This document shows positions 23,628-36,159 of a stretch of 64,000 bases of DNA, in pieces. How positions within the stretch are numbered: position 1 is the first letter of the stretch; each line of letters begins with the position of its first letter. Under the pieces are notes generated by a model that was given only the letters and a program-made list of their open reading frames with translations, had not been told where the DNA came from and made no database searches. Made by a program: the position numbers and the translations under genes. Location: positions 4,369,734 to 4,433,733 of the forward strand of contig NC_035178.2 in NCBI RefSeq assembly GCF_001659605.2. The letters are read 5' to 3'. This DNA comes from Manihot esculenta. Its lineage: Eukaryota > Streptophyta > Magnoliopsida > Malpighiales > Euphorbiaceae.

Positions 23628-26050
23628 TTAAATCTCAAGGATCCAGCCTTTCTTATCTTCAATTATACCCGTTTTGATTCCTTCAAGAGTTGAGTACAGC
23701 TCCTGAGAAACGGACTCAGCTCTCATTTGGTATTCAACTCTGCGCGTCCACAAATTTTATGCACCATCTCAAGTCAGCGATTCACAATGCTATCTTTAAT
23801 GAAATTACAATGACAAGCATATATGCTTATGCTCTGTAAAGGTATGATATAACCAGTTCACCTTCTATTCTGATATGTGATATTGCCTACTGGAGCAACA
23901 CCAACAGCAGTTCCAGTGCAAAAGACTTCATCAGCATCCATCAATTCCTCTACTGGAATAGCACGTTCCTCAACCTGATTCAGTTTCTTAGAATGAACCC
24001 AAGGTCAATAAGTCTTCAATCATTGTACAGAACAAAGAAAAAACACAATTTTTTGTGGAGTTATTTTAGGCTTAAAAGGGATCAATGACCTGATAACCAT
24101 GATCACGAGCGATTTCGATCACGCTTCTTCGAGTGACACCTTGCAGGATAGTCCCACTTGCAGCAGGAGTAGAAATTACATTGCCCTGAAAGATTAAAGA
24201 GACATACAATAGTTCAGTTCTAGACAACCAAATGAATATTTTGTATCAGACAATTTATGAGAGTACCTTCACAAGGAAAATATTGCAAGAAGAGACTTCT
24301 TCCAGATATTTTTTATTCACTGAATCAAGGTACAGAACATCAGAAAACCCTCTGCTTTTTGCTCTGCCTATTGCTTTCATGACCTGCATATAAAGGGAAA
24401 AAATCATGAGTACTACAACAAAGAGATTTTGAGTTTTGAGTCTTGAAGTTGCAATTGCTGAGAATTAACGAAATCCATAGTTAAGCTAGTTAACAATTAG
24501 TTGCGTTAGAGACATTCACTTACAGGTGCATAATTCGTGATGGACTTAACACCACCAGCTCCTCCTCGAGAGGCACGATGAAATTCCTCCTCAATATACA
24601 GGTTCAAGGGTGCCAAGCCCTCCTGTATGCAGCATGAAGAACATGTAAACCACTCAACTGAAGAATCAAAGAGTCAGGAATCAAGGTTCACTGGCAAAGA
24701 AAAGCTCCACCTTGAAATAGTTGCCAACAGGGGAAGCATATACGAGGAACGTGTATTCAGGTGCTGGTGCCAAGCCCAATACAGGACCACTTCCCATCAA
24801 CAAAGGTCTAATATATAAAGTTCCTTTCCCTGGAGGAGGAACCTTTAATATGCATAAATTTTGCATAAACTTGTCAAGAAAATGGAAGAGACAAACAAAC
24901 TATCTAGGAAAACAAGTATCATTAGGAAGTAGAAACTAAATTACCCAACGCTTGTTAGCTAGAGCAACTCCTTTCACTGCATCAACGAATTGATCAATGG
25001 AGGGGCATGGCATGCACAATCTATCAGCACCCATCTTCATGCGGATGGCATTTTGATCTGGACGAAACAGAAGCAAACGACCATCTTCTTTTCTATATGC
25101 TTTTGTTCCTTCATACAATCCCTGAAGACATTTTAAACACAATCCAGTTTTTAAATTAGTTAATGGGGTGAAACAACTAATCCATCATGTCTGATACAAA
25201 ATTCACTATCAAGATCATGAACAGTTTCAATTTTGTATTGGAATCAAATGCCACTCAGTGGGTTGCTGCTTGCCTGCCCATAATTCAGGACTCCTGCGGA
25301 AGGGCTCAATTCAACATTTCCATAGCGACTAAGTTGTCCTTGCTCAAAACTTCCACCTTTAGAACATTTCATCGAGTACATGAAATCCGCGGGTGTGATA
25401 CCAAATCCAAGATTATCCCAATCCAAATTAGCGTACTCATTCTCACCATCAACACTACTACATCCAAAAACATAAGAAAACATAAACAGGGGAAAGGAAT
25501 ATTGCACAAGGCTGAAACAATAACAATCAATGGAACAATGCAGGTAAGCGAATTACCAGGAAGCCAACGGTTTGCTCACTTGCTGTAGAGAAGATGCAGC
25601 TTGTGACGAGTAGCAAATACAAGCTCCACGCTGCAATCATGCAGGAAGAAAAAAAATTAAAATCTAGATAAGATGAAAGCCTACGGTCCTAAACAAAGCG
25701 ACATTCTTTAAGTCGCTGCAAGATCTAATGAATTGCCCTTGCCTCCAAGCCCTCCATTAACAGGTATATATGATATTAATACATAATCGGAACAACTCAA
25801 ACACGACGACATGAACATGTATCATCAGCAAAATTTACAGCCGAACCCATCAAAATAACAAGCAGGGTTACTGTGTGAAGAAGGATAAATGGTCAATTTG
25901 ACTCCCATATCACCATAAACAATCCCCTTTAGCTATATGACAAAATCACATGAAAATATTGAGTATAAAGATTAAGAAACCAACCTGAGATAAAGAACCA
26001 AGACGTAAAGATTGAAGCAGATTTTGTAAGCATGAACCCCTCCAAATCAT
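23628..26050 (-). CDS. BCAT: branched-chain amino acid aminotransferase, BCAT1/BCAT2-like
   Basis: This fold-type IV PLP aminotransferase interconverts Leu, Ile and Val with their 2-oxo acids. Ten exons keep phase: 26050-25985, 25630-25557, 25457-25274, 25121-24945, 24842-24711, 24622-24524, 24383-24267, 24185-24090, 23974-23862 and 23739-23628, giving 389 residues. Family blocks in order are [60 protein letters not shown] (PLP Lys237), EEVSSCNIF and [14 protein letters not shown]. The basic, Ser/Leu-rich N-terminus looks like an organelle-targeting signal, probably mitochondrial or plastid. [12 protein letters not shown] suggests the BCAT1/BCAT2 clade. Intron 3 uses a GC donor (CAG|GCAAGC), and exon 3 has a TAGTAG tandem acceptor (25457 or 25454). 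A five-codon upstream frame precedes the ATG. It lies in tandem with a second BCAT upstream. Confidence 0.93.
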
Positions 26051-28839
26051 GGTTTCTGCTATTTTCTATATGACATTCAGGCAAGAGAAATTTAATGAAC
26101 GAAAAATGAGAAATAATTATTGAAAAAGAGAAATAGTAGAGAAGTTTTGCAGAAACAGAGGAGCAGAAAACTAGCAAGGAGAATAAAGGATTGAGGGAGA
26201 GCGACGCTCTTGGAGGCGAAAAGCAAGAGGAGCAAGCGCCAAAAATATAGACACAATTTCACACGCAATAGTTCTCCGTTTCATTTCGTCTAATTTATTT
26301 TATTGCACGTTTTTTTTTAAAAAAACGAAAAACGTATACTTATTAGGAAATTAAATTTGTGAGTTACTAATTTTTAAAAAAATAAAATTTATAAGTTTAA
26401 AAATAATTTATAAAATATATTTTTATAATGAATAATATAGTTACAATCAAACGGCAATAATAAAAAGTAGCGATATTGTGTGTGTGAACTCTAGATGATT
26501 GATTGCTTAAGAAAGCATATTTTTTAGTTAAAAATCTTCAGAGTGCTGAACTTTTTGAGGTGAAAATGATATTTTCAGAATCTGAAACCTGAAAACAACC
26601 CTATCTCATAATGCAGATATCATTGATAGAAATAAAATTGTGCATTTACATTTTAAACTTTTTATATGTTTATTTAAAGATAATAAATTACTTCAAATAT
26701 AAAAAAAATATTTTTTTATTTTTATTAAATTGCTTTCTAATTCATTTAATTATTCAAATTTCAATAATAATCAATTACTAAAAAAATGAATGAATAAAAT
26801 TTAGGTAAATTTAATTATATAGAAATATTTAATATAGTGTTTACTTGAGCTCCACGCATAAAAATTGGAAAGTAGAAGAAATGAGGAAGGTGGGAAGAAC
26901 TAAATTCCTGATATAAAGGAAGCACCCTCTGTCGTTAGTCCTGTGGAAAACCACCTGTGTTTTACCATAAATTCGTTAATTAATAGATAGATTTGACAGT
27001 TTTTATTTTATAAAAAAATATATATATATTTTAAATTATACATAAATTATTTTTTAAAAACTAATTTTTTAATTTTAAATAAAAAAATTAAACTGAATTG
27101 AATTCTTATAAAAAAAAATTTTCTAAACAAATGTTAAAACTAGTAATAACCAATATAATCTTAAAAAAAAAAAAAGCGTTGTTTCGACTTTTGTCTAAAG
27201 CGATAGAATATCTTGTCGCTTTTTATTTTGATAACATTGATAATAACAAAAAAAAAAATTCTCTTAAATATAGCATGATAATCTTTCTTTGTTTGCTTTC
27301 AAAAAACAAAAAAAAAAAATCTTTCTTTGTTTATAAAGGGTGAAGCTTATTTATTTCACAAAAAATATTTTTAATGTTTATAATATTTAAAATGTCTATT
27401 AAATAAAAATATTTAAATATATTTATATTTTAATTTTAAAATTTTAGATAATAAAATTAATCTTTTATATTTATCTCAATTTTAATTATTTATCTTAATT
27501 AATTTTAACAAAAAAAATAGTATATATGTAAAATTATTTTTTAAAATATTTATTTGATAAAAAAATTAAAATATTTACGTTAATTCATATTTATATGTAA
27601 AATTTTAAATTCTATATAATAAAATTAAATTTTTTTATTTTATCTCAATTATAATTAAAAAAATAAATTAAATGTAAAAAATTATTAAAAAATATAAAAA
27701 TAAATATTTTTTTATCATCTTATTATATATATATTGTAGTTTAATGGGTGTCGTCCATTCAAAGGAAGGTGAGCAGTAAAGAAGTCATTTCATATAATTT
27801 TCTTTCTTTTTACTTTCACTTTCACTTTCATGGTGGAGAATTGGAAGTTCCACCATTATGAAAACTTTTTAACATCAAGTGTCCACATGCACCCTTTCAA
27901 TTTAACCCTTGTGCATAATAATTAAATATTAATTATTACTTTTTAATAAAGAGATGGGGATTGAATTTAATTTTGATTTGATATTTTCAAAAATTCAAGT
28001 GGGACAATAAATAGAGTTAAAATCCAGCAGGACATGAATTGATTTATAAGAATACCACTCTTTGCTTTTGACTGTACAATGCCATATGTACACTCCAGAT
28101 TAACCAAAATCTAATATAAAGTTTTCTAAATGGAAGCAGGAAATAGTCCTATGAGATTATAATTATAATTAAAACACAATTAAATTTGACAATTGAAGAT
28201 TTTTAAAGGGTTGTTCCTAATTCTTTTTTTTTATGAATCAAAATTAAATTTAATTACACTCCTTTTGTTTTATAATTTTTATTTATTTTTTTTAGTTGTT
28301 TCAAAATTATTTTTATTTTTAATATATAAATTAATTATTATAACTTATTTAAATTTTATCTTATTTAAAAAAAATTCAAAATATTTTTTAGTATTTAATA
28401 TCATTAAAATTAATATAATTAAAAAATTAATAAAAAAAGTATTTTTCCTAATATGTATTCTTCACATGTGTAAAAAAAATAAACAAAATTATAAAATATA
28501 AAATATTTTATTAAACAGCTACAAATTTCAAAAAAAAACGTGATGTTGATAATTTAAATGCTTAATTAATGCATCAAGTTTACTCTTCGATGCTTTACAT
28601 TAAAAAGTGCATTAAATTCATTAGGTATTAAAATTAAATAAAAATACATAAAAAAATAAATCTTTTATTTAAATTCTTGCTGGGTTAAAGTCAAATCAAA
28701 TGCAACATAAAAATAAAAATGAAAAACCATCTGCTGCAACATAAAAATGGAGATATTTATGAAATCAAGGTGAACTGATAAATTAAAAAAAACCTACAAT
28801 TTTTTATTAGTTATGTATCCAGAAATTACATTTTTGTTG
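26051..28839. other. intergenic region between the two BCAT genes
   Basis: The first 200 bases are the promoter and leader of the 23628-26050 gene. The rest is very AT-rich with poly-A runs and no supported gene. Frames at 27098-27343 and 28193-28501 are made of AAA, TTT and ATT codons and are chance. Confidence 0.7.
26059..26076 (-). promoter_or_regulatory. five-codon upstream open reading frame of BCAT
   Basis: An ATG at 26076 opens MSYRK and stops at 26059, only eight bases before the main ATG at 26050. If the leader includes it, it could lower translation of the aminotransferase. Whether the transcript starts upstream of it is unknown. Confidence 0.35.
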
Positions 28840-31800
28840 TCACTTCTCTTCCAACTTCAAGACCACAGTCCAGCCCATTTTATCATCCGTAAGGCCCATC
28901 TGTATATCAGTAAGAGCAGAAGAGAGCTGCTTGGATACAGTGCCAACTCCACCTTCCTTGAAGGACAACCTGAAACCAAATCCCAAAAGAAAAGGAAACC
29001 AGATCATAATTTTTTAGCAATAATGCATCTCAGAAATCATCAGTTGGCACTTGACGTGACTTCATAACTAGCACTAGGATGTTCATCAACCCATCCATAA
29101 CTATTTATGATCTAAATTTGGAACTTTTTTCAAGCTGCTGTTCAAAGTACTTGAATATCTTTCAAATTTCTAGGCTCATCTCAGGTGAGGGATTAAATAT
29201 TCAACTCATGGCAAACTTCCTTGAGATGTTGAACTTTTGAGCTCCATAGAATTTCCGGGGAAATACTGAACAGGGTTCAAAACTTCAAATGCAGGAAACA
29301 AATGTGGGAACTTTACCTTTTACCCTGGTAAGTAATGCTACCCACTGGCAATAAACCAACAGCATTCCCCGTACAAAAAACTTCATCGGCATTAAATAAT
29401 TCCTCAACTGATACAAGTCTCTCCTCTACCTGTTCATAAGTGAAAATTTCAAGTATTATGACCTCTAATAATCTGGACTCCTAAAAAATTGGTGAAATCA
29501 GGATTCAGGAATCCAGAGAAAAGTTTCTTCAAGTCTGATCAAATGCACACTTTTAAAAAACAGTTAGCCTACCGGATGAATAAGATGGGAATTTGGTGAG
29601 AAAAGAAAATATAAATACTTAAGTAATATTCTGACCACCTAATCCGTTAGCACTCCTGTCAGCAAAACATTGTTTTTTCTCAGAAGTACTGGTGGTATCA
29701 TTGCCTTCTGTAGCAAAGCATTTTACTAAAAGTGTAAACATATGGAACCTAGATTACAAGAGTGAAGTCCAGGACATGGGAACCAACAGAATAACTCAGC
29801 CTTACAATGGAATAGGACAGCAAGCATAAAGATATCCCTACAAATGAATAGAAAAAATGTTGAAGAATAAAACGAAATCCACTATTTAGCATATGAGAAG
29901 GAAAAATATATGAGCACATGATTCACAATCTCTCAAATTCCCTGTTTGAAAAACATAGCGATGTGGAGTAATCAACTGGAACATTCATCCAAGACTCATA
30001 ATCCTACTGGGAATGTGCCAGTATTCCAGCTGGGAGATGCATCAGCTATCCATTTGCACCATAATCACATGTGCTCCTCTGAACTACTTTTGGAAAGCAG
30101 AAATGCCAAAAGAAGAACTATTTTGCATATTTACCTTGTTATGAAAAAATGTCAAGATGCACTATGGCTTGAAGATCAGTAAAGTTTAAATACTTTCACC
30201 TATTCACCACAGATTGTTGGCTCAAAAGATGTACCTGAAACCTTTGCCTGCGAGCAATATCAATAACACTTTCCCGTGTAATGCCTGGTAAAATTGTTCC
30301 TCCCAATGCTGGAGTACATATTGTTTTATCCTAGGTGTTGACAATCAATGAAAAAACTAAAATAAAGATTTTGTGACAGGAAAATTCATGTTGCGGCAAC
30401 ACTATTATTTTACACAATGCAATTGCCTTGTTTGAGAATGATTGCTCCACTGTCTAATGATATTAAGTAAATGAATAAAAAAAACATATGCGCGGAAAAA
30501 GGGGAAAAGTTGTGGCCAATATTATGGCAACTGGAATCCAGATTGCAAGTCCATATCAGAACACAATGCTGCAAGTTATTCTGCTTGCAATATGTATATA
30601 AAGGCAGATTATGAAGTGTTATTTTTGTGATAATTAAGGGAAAACAAATTCAATTGATTAGATGCAAAAGATGTTCTCATATATTTCATGTCCAGATTTT
30701 CATTAAGGTAATTTTAACTTCATGCTTGATGAAATATTTCTGAACCAAGCCTTCCTACTGCAAATTCTAATTGGATGTTCACTGACTATGGAAATTATAC
30801 TCCAAGAGTTGAGCATTTTACAATAATTTCAAAAATAACTATAAAGAAAATTTTATTCCCAAACAAAAGAATTCCATTGAGATTCAACATTCAAAGATAC
30901 AAGTACAAAATAGAGAGCATAACAAGTGATAACAAGGACATAAAATAAAAAAACTAACAAACACTTGATTTAAAAAGATACTTGGGCATGCGTTAATAGA
31001 ATACAAAAATTCATATGAAGCATGGACCAAAGGCAATAGAATCTAAAGTGAATACTTGTGGAGATGTATCAGAACAAGGTGATTGAGGTGTATCATGCTC
31101 AAGAAAAAATTGCTCAGCTAAACCTTTGTTCGGGACATTCTAAAAGTTGCAAATGCTTGTATTATAGAATTCTTAATTTTTCATACAAACTCCTCAAGAC
31201 TGCAAATATTTCCTTTGCGGGCAATAAATGTGACAAGGCATGTTAACCAATATTATACTAGAGGATAAAGATGACAACGCAAAGTTATTATGGAAATCAG
31301 CTTAATGAGAAGAAATTTATAGGATCCAGTTTTCCTTTAACAGGAAAAAGGTAATAATGTTGAATTATAACTCATATTTGTTAGAGGGAAATTTACTATT
31401 CATTAAGACCCCTCGCAAATTGTAGGAGCACTCCATGATAAGGAGCAGATTCTTTTATTATAGGGGGTAATGATGTAAATCTTATTTGTATAGGACTTTG
31501 GCATTCAAGGATTTGGTCAGTATAGATAGGGCTTTAATATTCACACTCTCACATGGTGTAAAAAGAAGTGGGCTGTCTGTGGATGCACGCACACATGTAA
31601 AACATGTAAATTTCTTATATTTGTTTTCCTCTCTCTCTCTCCTTTTTCTAGTCTGGCTGTGTGTGTTCAACGAGGAAAAGTTTTTGGCATTGAAATTATT
31701 CAATTATAACACACTTTTAGAGAGCAAAGGAACCACTCTCTCTCCCCCTCCCTCTAGCTGCATCTGGAGCTAAAGTGTCACTATCATGCTAGATGTCCCC

Positions 31801-33916
31801 TGGCAGCTTAAGCCTTCCATGCCGAAAAAAGGAAGAAGAAAAGAAAAGACTTGGTGCCTCAACACAATTTTAGATCACGATGCTACAACTGAAAAGAAAG
31901 TAATGACCCAACAGTTGTATTACTTCATGAAAAGCCAATATAAAGATACCTTCAGTACAAAAATGTTAGCTGTAGAAATTTCTTCAAGATATTTGTTGTT
32001 AACTGCATCAAGGTACAAAGCATCATGATAACCACTTGCTCTAGCTGCAGCTCGTCCCTTCATAACCTACAAACAAAAATAATATAACTTCTAACATTCG
32101 AGACTACACCAAAAAGGTACCATAAAAGTAAAGCTTATCAATAAAGTCTAAAGAACGGAGTTTTGGATCCCCAGGTTCACCAACAGCATTCCGCGTATTC
32201 ACAAAAGTTACAACAATATTCATATAGGTTTCCAGAAACTTATAGTGATATCAGGTTAGTTAATTTCGACCTCAAAGGTGCTTATGAAAAAAAAATCAAG
32301 CTCAAAATTATTAGAAATGGGAAATTATAAAGGTGAGAAGGAAATGACAAGACCCTCAGCATATTCACAGAAAGGCATTGTTTTAATTAGAGTGACAAGA
32401 CGGGGAGACTGATTTCCAAGTATTCTGTCACGAGTGCATTATTAGCTTACCATCGCATAATTCCCTATAGAATTTATGCTTCCAACTCCACCAGGAACTG
32501 CACGATGAATATCATTCTCAATGACTAGATTAATTGGTTCTGCACCATGCTGTCATCATCATATGAAATAAAGTAAGTACTGAGTAGACTGCTAACAATA
32601 CTAAAGTTGGAATAATAAGCTGCAAAAGAAAATACATCTACAGGAAAATAAACATAAAGGAAATGGAAAAAATGAAAAGTGAATAATAATTTCAGAATAC
32701 AACGATTATATCCTGCAAGGTAAAAATATTTGAACCATAGTCTCAATGGTGAGAATAATACATAACGTACCTCAAAATAATTCCCCACCGGAGTAACATA
32801 AATCAAAAAGATGAATTCGGGAGACGGTGTAAGACTAAGAACTGCTCCACTGCCTATAAGTAGAGGTCGGATGTATAAAAAGCCTTTATTTGGAGGGGGA
32901 ACCTGCATCGTGGCATAGAGCTCTATGGCTAATTGATGGGAACTATATAACAATACAATGCATATAGTACACAAACATTTTACATGTCTCAAGAACCATC
33001 ATTACCCATCGTCTATTTGCTGAAACAGTAGCTTTAACAGCTTGCACAAACTGATCAATAGTTGGTGCAGGCATGCATATTCTGTCTGCTCCCACTCTCA
33101 TTCGTAACCCATTTGCCTCAGGACGAAACAATACAACCGAGTCATCTTCTTTCTTGAATGCTTTCAAACCTTCAATAATTCCCTAAAACAAAAGCACGCA
33201 CTGCAGAGTAGTTAATGGGGTGGCTAGTAGAAACTGTATATTGTCTATGAAGAATAAGAATTTAAACATCATACCTGGCCATAGTTCAAGACAGAAGAGA
33301 ATGGATTCAATTCAATCTTCCCAAAAGGAAGTAGCTCACCATCTGAAAACTCGTCGGTTCCAGAGCATCTCATTACATACATATAGTCAGTGGGCACAGG
33401 ACTGAGTCCAAGGTTGTCCCAATTAATTTCTTTAACCAATTCTGATGTTTTGCTGTTGTTTCCAATAAGAAAGTTTGTCGTAAGTATTATTATCTTTTAA
33501 GATATTTATATTGAGATTTGTGTAATATGACTCAATCTGATGCAATAATCGACATTTATGGAAAGGAACATTAAAAAAATGAATAGCTAATTAAATAAAA
33601 GGGTCAAATAAATTAACCTGTGAGTATCAGAAGGAATCGCTTTGAGTCTCGCAGTGAAAGTTGTTGTACGAGAGGCCATGCAGAAACTGAGCTGATCGCA
33701 TGGCTGCAAAGGCACATCAAATTGACAAAAAAAAACATGGTATTAATTAACAGTGTGATTTAATTAAATAAAAATGGCAATCGGAGTGATTAATAATTTA
33801 ATTTGAAGAGAAAGAAGAGGTGCCTTGAGAGCCGAAGAATAGTGAAGAAGAGTGGGATTTCTGGTAGAGAAGAGATGACTGGAATGAATCGTCGGTGAGA
33901 ATTGAGCGTTGGGCAT
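28840..33916 (-). CDS. BCAT3/BCAT5-like aminotransferase lacking the PLP lysine
   Basis: Ten exons: 33916-33824, 33703-33618, 33452-33275, 33182-33006, 32902-32771, 32549-32451, 32066-31950, 30330-30235, 29429-29317 and 28969-28840, giving 406 residues. Sizes of exons 4-9 equal those of the neighbouring BCAT, showing duplication. Blocks kept are [52 protein letters not shown] and GTVSKQL near the end, which resembles Arabidopsis BCAT3/BCAT5. The catalytic block GGVKxIGNY reads GSINSIGNY: Asn248 (codon 32474-32472) replaces the Schiff-base Lys. CTGTA reads CTGNA (Asn348). The frame has no stop or shift, so this is a candidate pseudoenzyme rather than a decayed gene. The Ser/His-rich start suggests a chloroplast transit peptide. 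Exon 1 needs a GC donor (AAG|GCACCT); otherwise Met at 33679 is the start. Confidence 0.85.
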
Positions 33917-34824
33917 CTCTGCGAGTCTCAACTTTGAATCGGGAAGAAGAAGAAGAAGAAGAAGAAGAAAGAAAGAAAGGAACGACTTTCAATTTTAAGG
34001 AGGACTGGAGGGATGCGGATTCTGGCTCCACTTGGACAGTGGCTTTAGGCAGAGTCGAAGTTATCAAGTGAAACGGTGACGCGATTCTTTTATCTCTATG
34101 AACGATTTACTTTGAACCGCATTACATTATACAACTCACAACCGCATCTTTCTCTCGGCTCAATCCAGTAATAGGGGAAACCGGAAAAATATGAATTTTT
34201 TTAAAAAAAATTATTTTAAAATTTAAAAAAATCTTACTATTTATCTTAACAGTTTTCATTTTATTATAATATTCTCTATTTATATTCACAACTGATAATA
34301 AATATTTAGATTTAAACAGGACAGAAAACGAAACAATTTTTGAACAAACACAAGCCCAAATGTTACAAGATAACGCAATAGTAACGCAACACTTCATTGA
34401 ATTTATAGTCAAAGTACAAGATAACAGGCCCAGGCCTTGACGCAATAGTAACGCAACCCAAATATTACAAACCCATAAGCCCTAATACTGCGTCTAGAAA
34501 AAACCGGTACTGCCGGTAGGATCAAAGCACTGCCAATTCCAAACCCCACCAGCCGCCCCAACAAACCGCCGGAGAAACCCAGCCGATAGGATTATCCATG
34601 CATCAAGGGAGGTATGGCCAAGTTGAATTTGAGAACTGGTCTAAAATTTGAGGCCAATAATTATTAGTACTCTTTTGTTTTAGCAGTTGGCAATCACATA
34701 AAGAAGGAAGAAAACCAGAAATTCGAAGAAAGTTTTCTTCTTTATTTGATGGGTACAAAGTAGAAACACGAAAGAGTAATAGAAAAAAGGGTACATATTA
34801 AAAAAAAAACTAAAAAAATTTAAA
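33917..34824. other. region upstream of the second BCAT gene
   Basis: This holds the leader and promoter of the minus-strand BCAT, with a GAA microsatellite (about 33945-33971). A 19-base direct repeat, GACGCAATAGTAACGCAAC-like, occurs at about 34372 and 34440. No gene is seen. The last part would be 3' UTR of the small Cys-rich gene. Confidence 0.6.
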
Positions 34825-35010
34825 TCAGAGAATAGCACAGGAAGAAGAGGACTGAGCAGCGGCGTTGGGATTATTGGGATCGACGCCAGGCCATCCATTG
34901 CAGAGACAGTGTTGGCCTTGAGGGATTCGGTTGTAAACAGATGGGACATGCCTCCCACAACCGCCCCATGTGGTTTTGCCGCAACTCGAGCATTTCACCT
35001 CGTAGCACAT
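34825..35010 (-). CDS. small Cys-rich protein with a C-terminal CaaL-like box
   Basis: A single frame of 61 residues starts MCYEVKCSSCGKTTWGGCGR and continues HVPSVYNRIPQGQHCLC. It belongs to a small conserved plant family with this CxxC, WGGCGRHV and QHCLC pattern, which could bind zinc. I know no proven function. The frame stays open upstream (to 35166), but the ATG at 35010 gives the start recognised in the family and has an acceptable context (AAGATGTG). The tail is Ser-rich and ends CAIL-stop, which fits a CaaX box of the Leu-ending type used by geranylgeranyltransferase I. Prenylation and membrane attachment are inferred. It is about 900 bases from the second BCAT gene. Confidence 0.75.
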   Translation of the reverse strand: MCYEVKCSSCGKTTWGGCGRHVPSVYNRIPQGQHCLCNGWPGVDPNNPNAAAQSSSSCAIL

Positions 35011-35944
35011 CTTCTCTTTGCTCAAAGTCAATTGCTCTTCTTTTCCAATTGGCTCTGCTTGGGCAGTCAAATTTTCAGTTGTAAATTTATATAGCCGGCA
35101 GAAAACGCCGTCCACTTGTTGGCTTTTGGCGACTGACGAAGAGATCGATAAAATTCTTAGTAGCATTTCGAAGCCCCAATTGGGTAGTGGGCTGAAAATG
35201 AACGTTGCCTTGGTGCTTAAGAGTTGGCCCGTTGGGCTCTCATTACGATCATTTACAATATATAATGATTTTTATATTTATACATTTATAACTTTTTTTA
35301 ATTAATTATATTTTTTTTAACGAAGGTAATATCGTACGTATTAAGAGTATTTGATTCTAATTTTGTATCAGAATTAGCAATAAATAATTGTATTTAATGA
35401 ATTTTATTAAATGACACGTTGAATTTTGTAGGAAAGACAATTTTCTTTTTCATGTGAGAATAAACAATATTTGAGTTTTTCACCATTCAGCTACTACAAT
35501 TTGAGACTAATTGAATAGGTAATGCTCAATCTGATTTAAAAGAAATAAAGGTGAATTGAAACCTCATCCTAGTAATCTTTTTGCTTTTGCTAAGTAAAAA
35601 AAGATAACAAATCAATATCATGAAATCTCCATATCCTAATCGCTTTTACTTTTTAATTCAAAATCTATCATCAATAAATTTTTATTTAATTAGACTCGAT
35701 TTATAATTAATTTAGTATATATTTATAAATAAATTTTATTTAATTTTTATCATTTATTTATATTTTGAATTCATCTTATTATTTAGGGAGATTTACAATT
35801 TAATTCATGAGTATTGCCATTATTAATAAGTCAGTCTCTATATTTTTAGAAACCTATTAAAACGTTTTATATTTTCTCTCCGTCAATAAAATGGTCCTTC
35901 TATTTATTTTGCAGTTAAAAATATAATAAAAGACTAAATTACCC

Positions 35945-36130
35945 TCATTGTTTTTCTTCTCCTCCTCCTCCTTCCTTTTCTTCTTCATCAATTCTTCCTC
36001 CTGCTTCTTCCTCCTTCTTCTTATGCTTCTACTTATTCTTCTTCTTTTGCTTCTTCTTCTTCTCCTTCTTCTTCTTTTGCTTCCTTTCCTTCGTTTTTCT
36101 TCTCCTTCTTCTCCTTCTTCTTCTTTTTCG
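35945..36130 (+). repeat. polypyrimidine CTT/TCC tract
   Basis: About 185 bases are almost wholly C and T on the plus strand, mostly CTT and TCC units. The Leu/Phe/Ser-rich frame across it is an effect of the repeat. It sits inside the foldback element and could form triplex structures. Confidence 0.8.
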
Positions 36131-36159
36131 GAGTCAGAGAAGGAGGAGGAGGAAAGAAA

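Noticed and set aside
28193..28501. 102-residue hydrophobic open frame
   Set aside because: It consists almost only of A/T codons (Phe, Leu, Ile, Lys, Asn) in very AT-rich DNA.
29946..31773. several open frames between 29946 and 31773
   Set aside because: They lie in the two long introns of the second BCAT gene, and none resembles a known protein or transposon.
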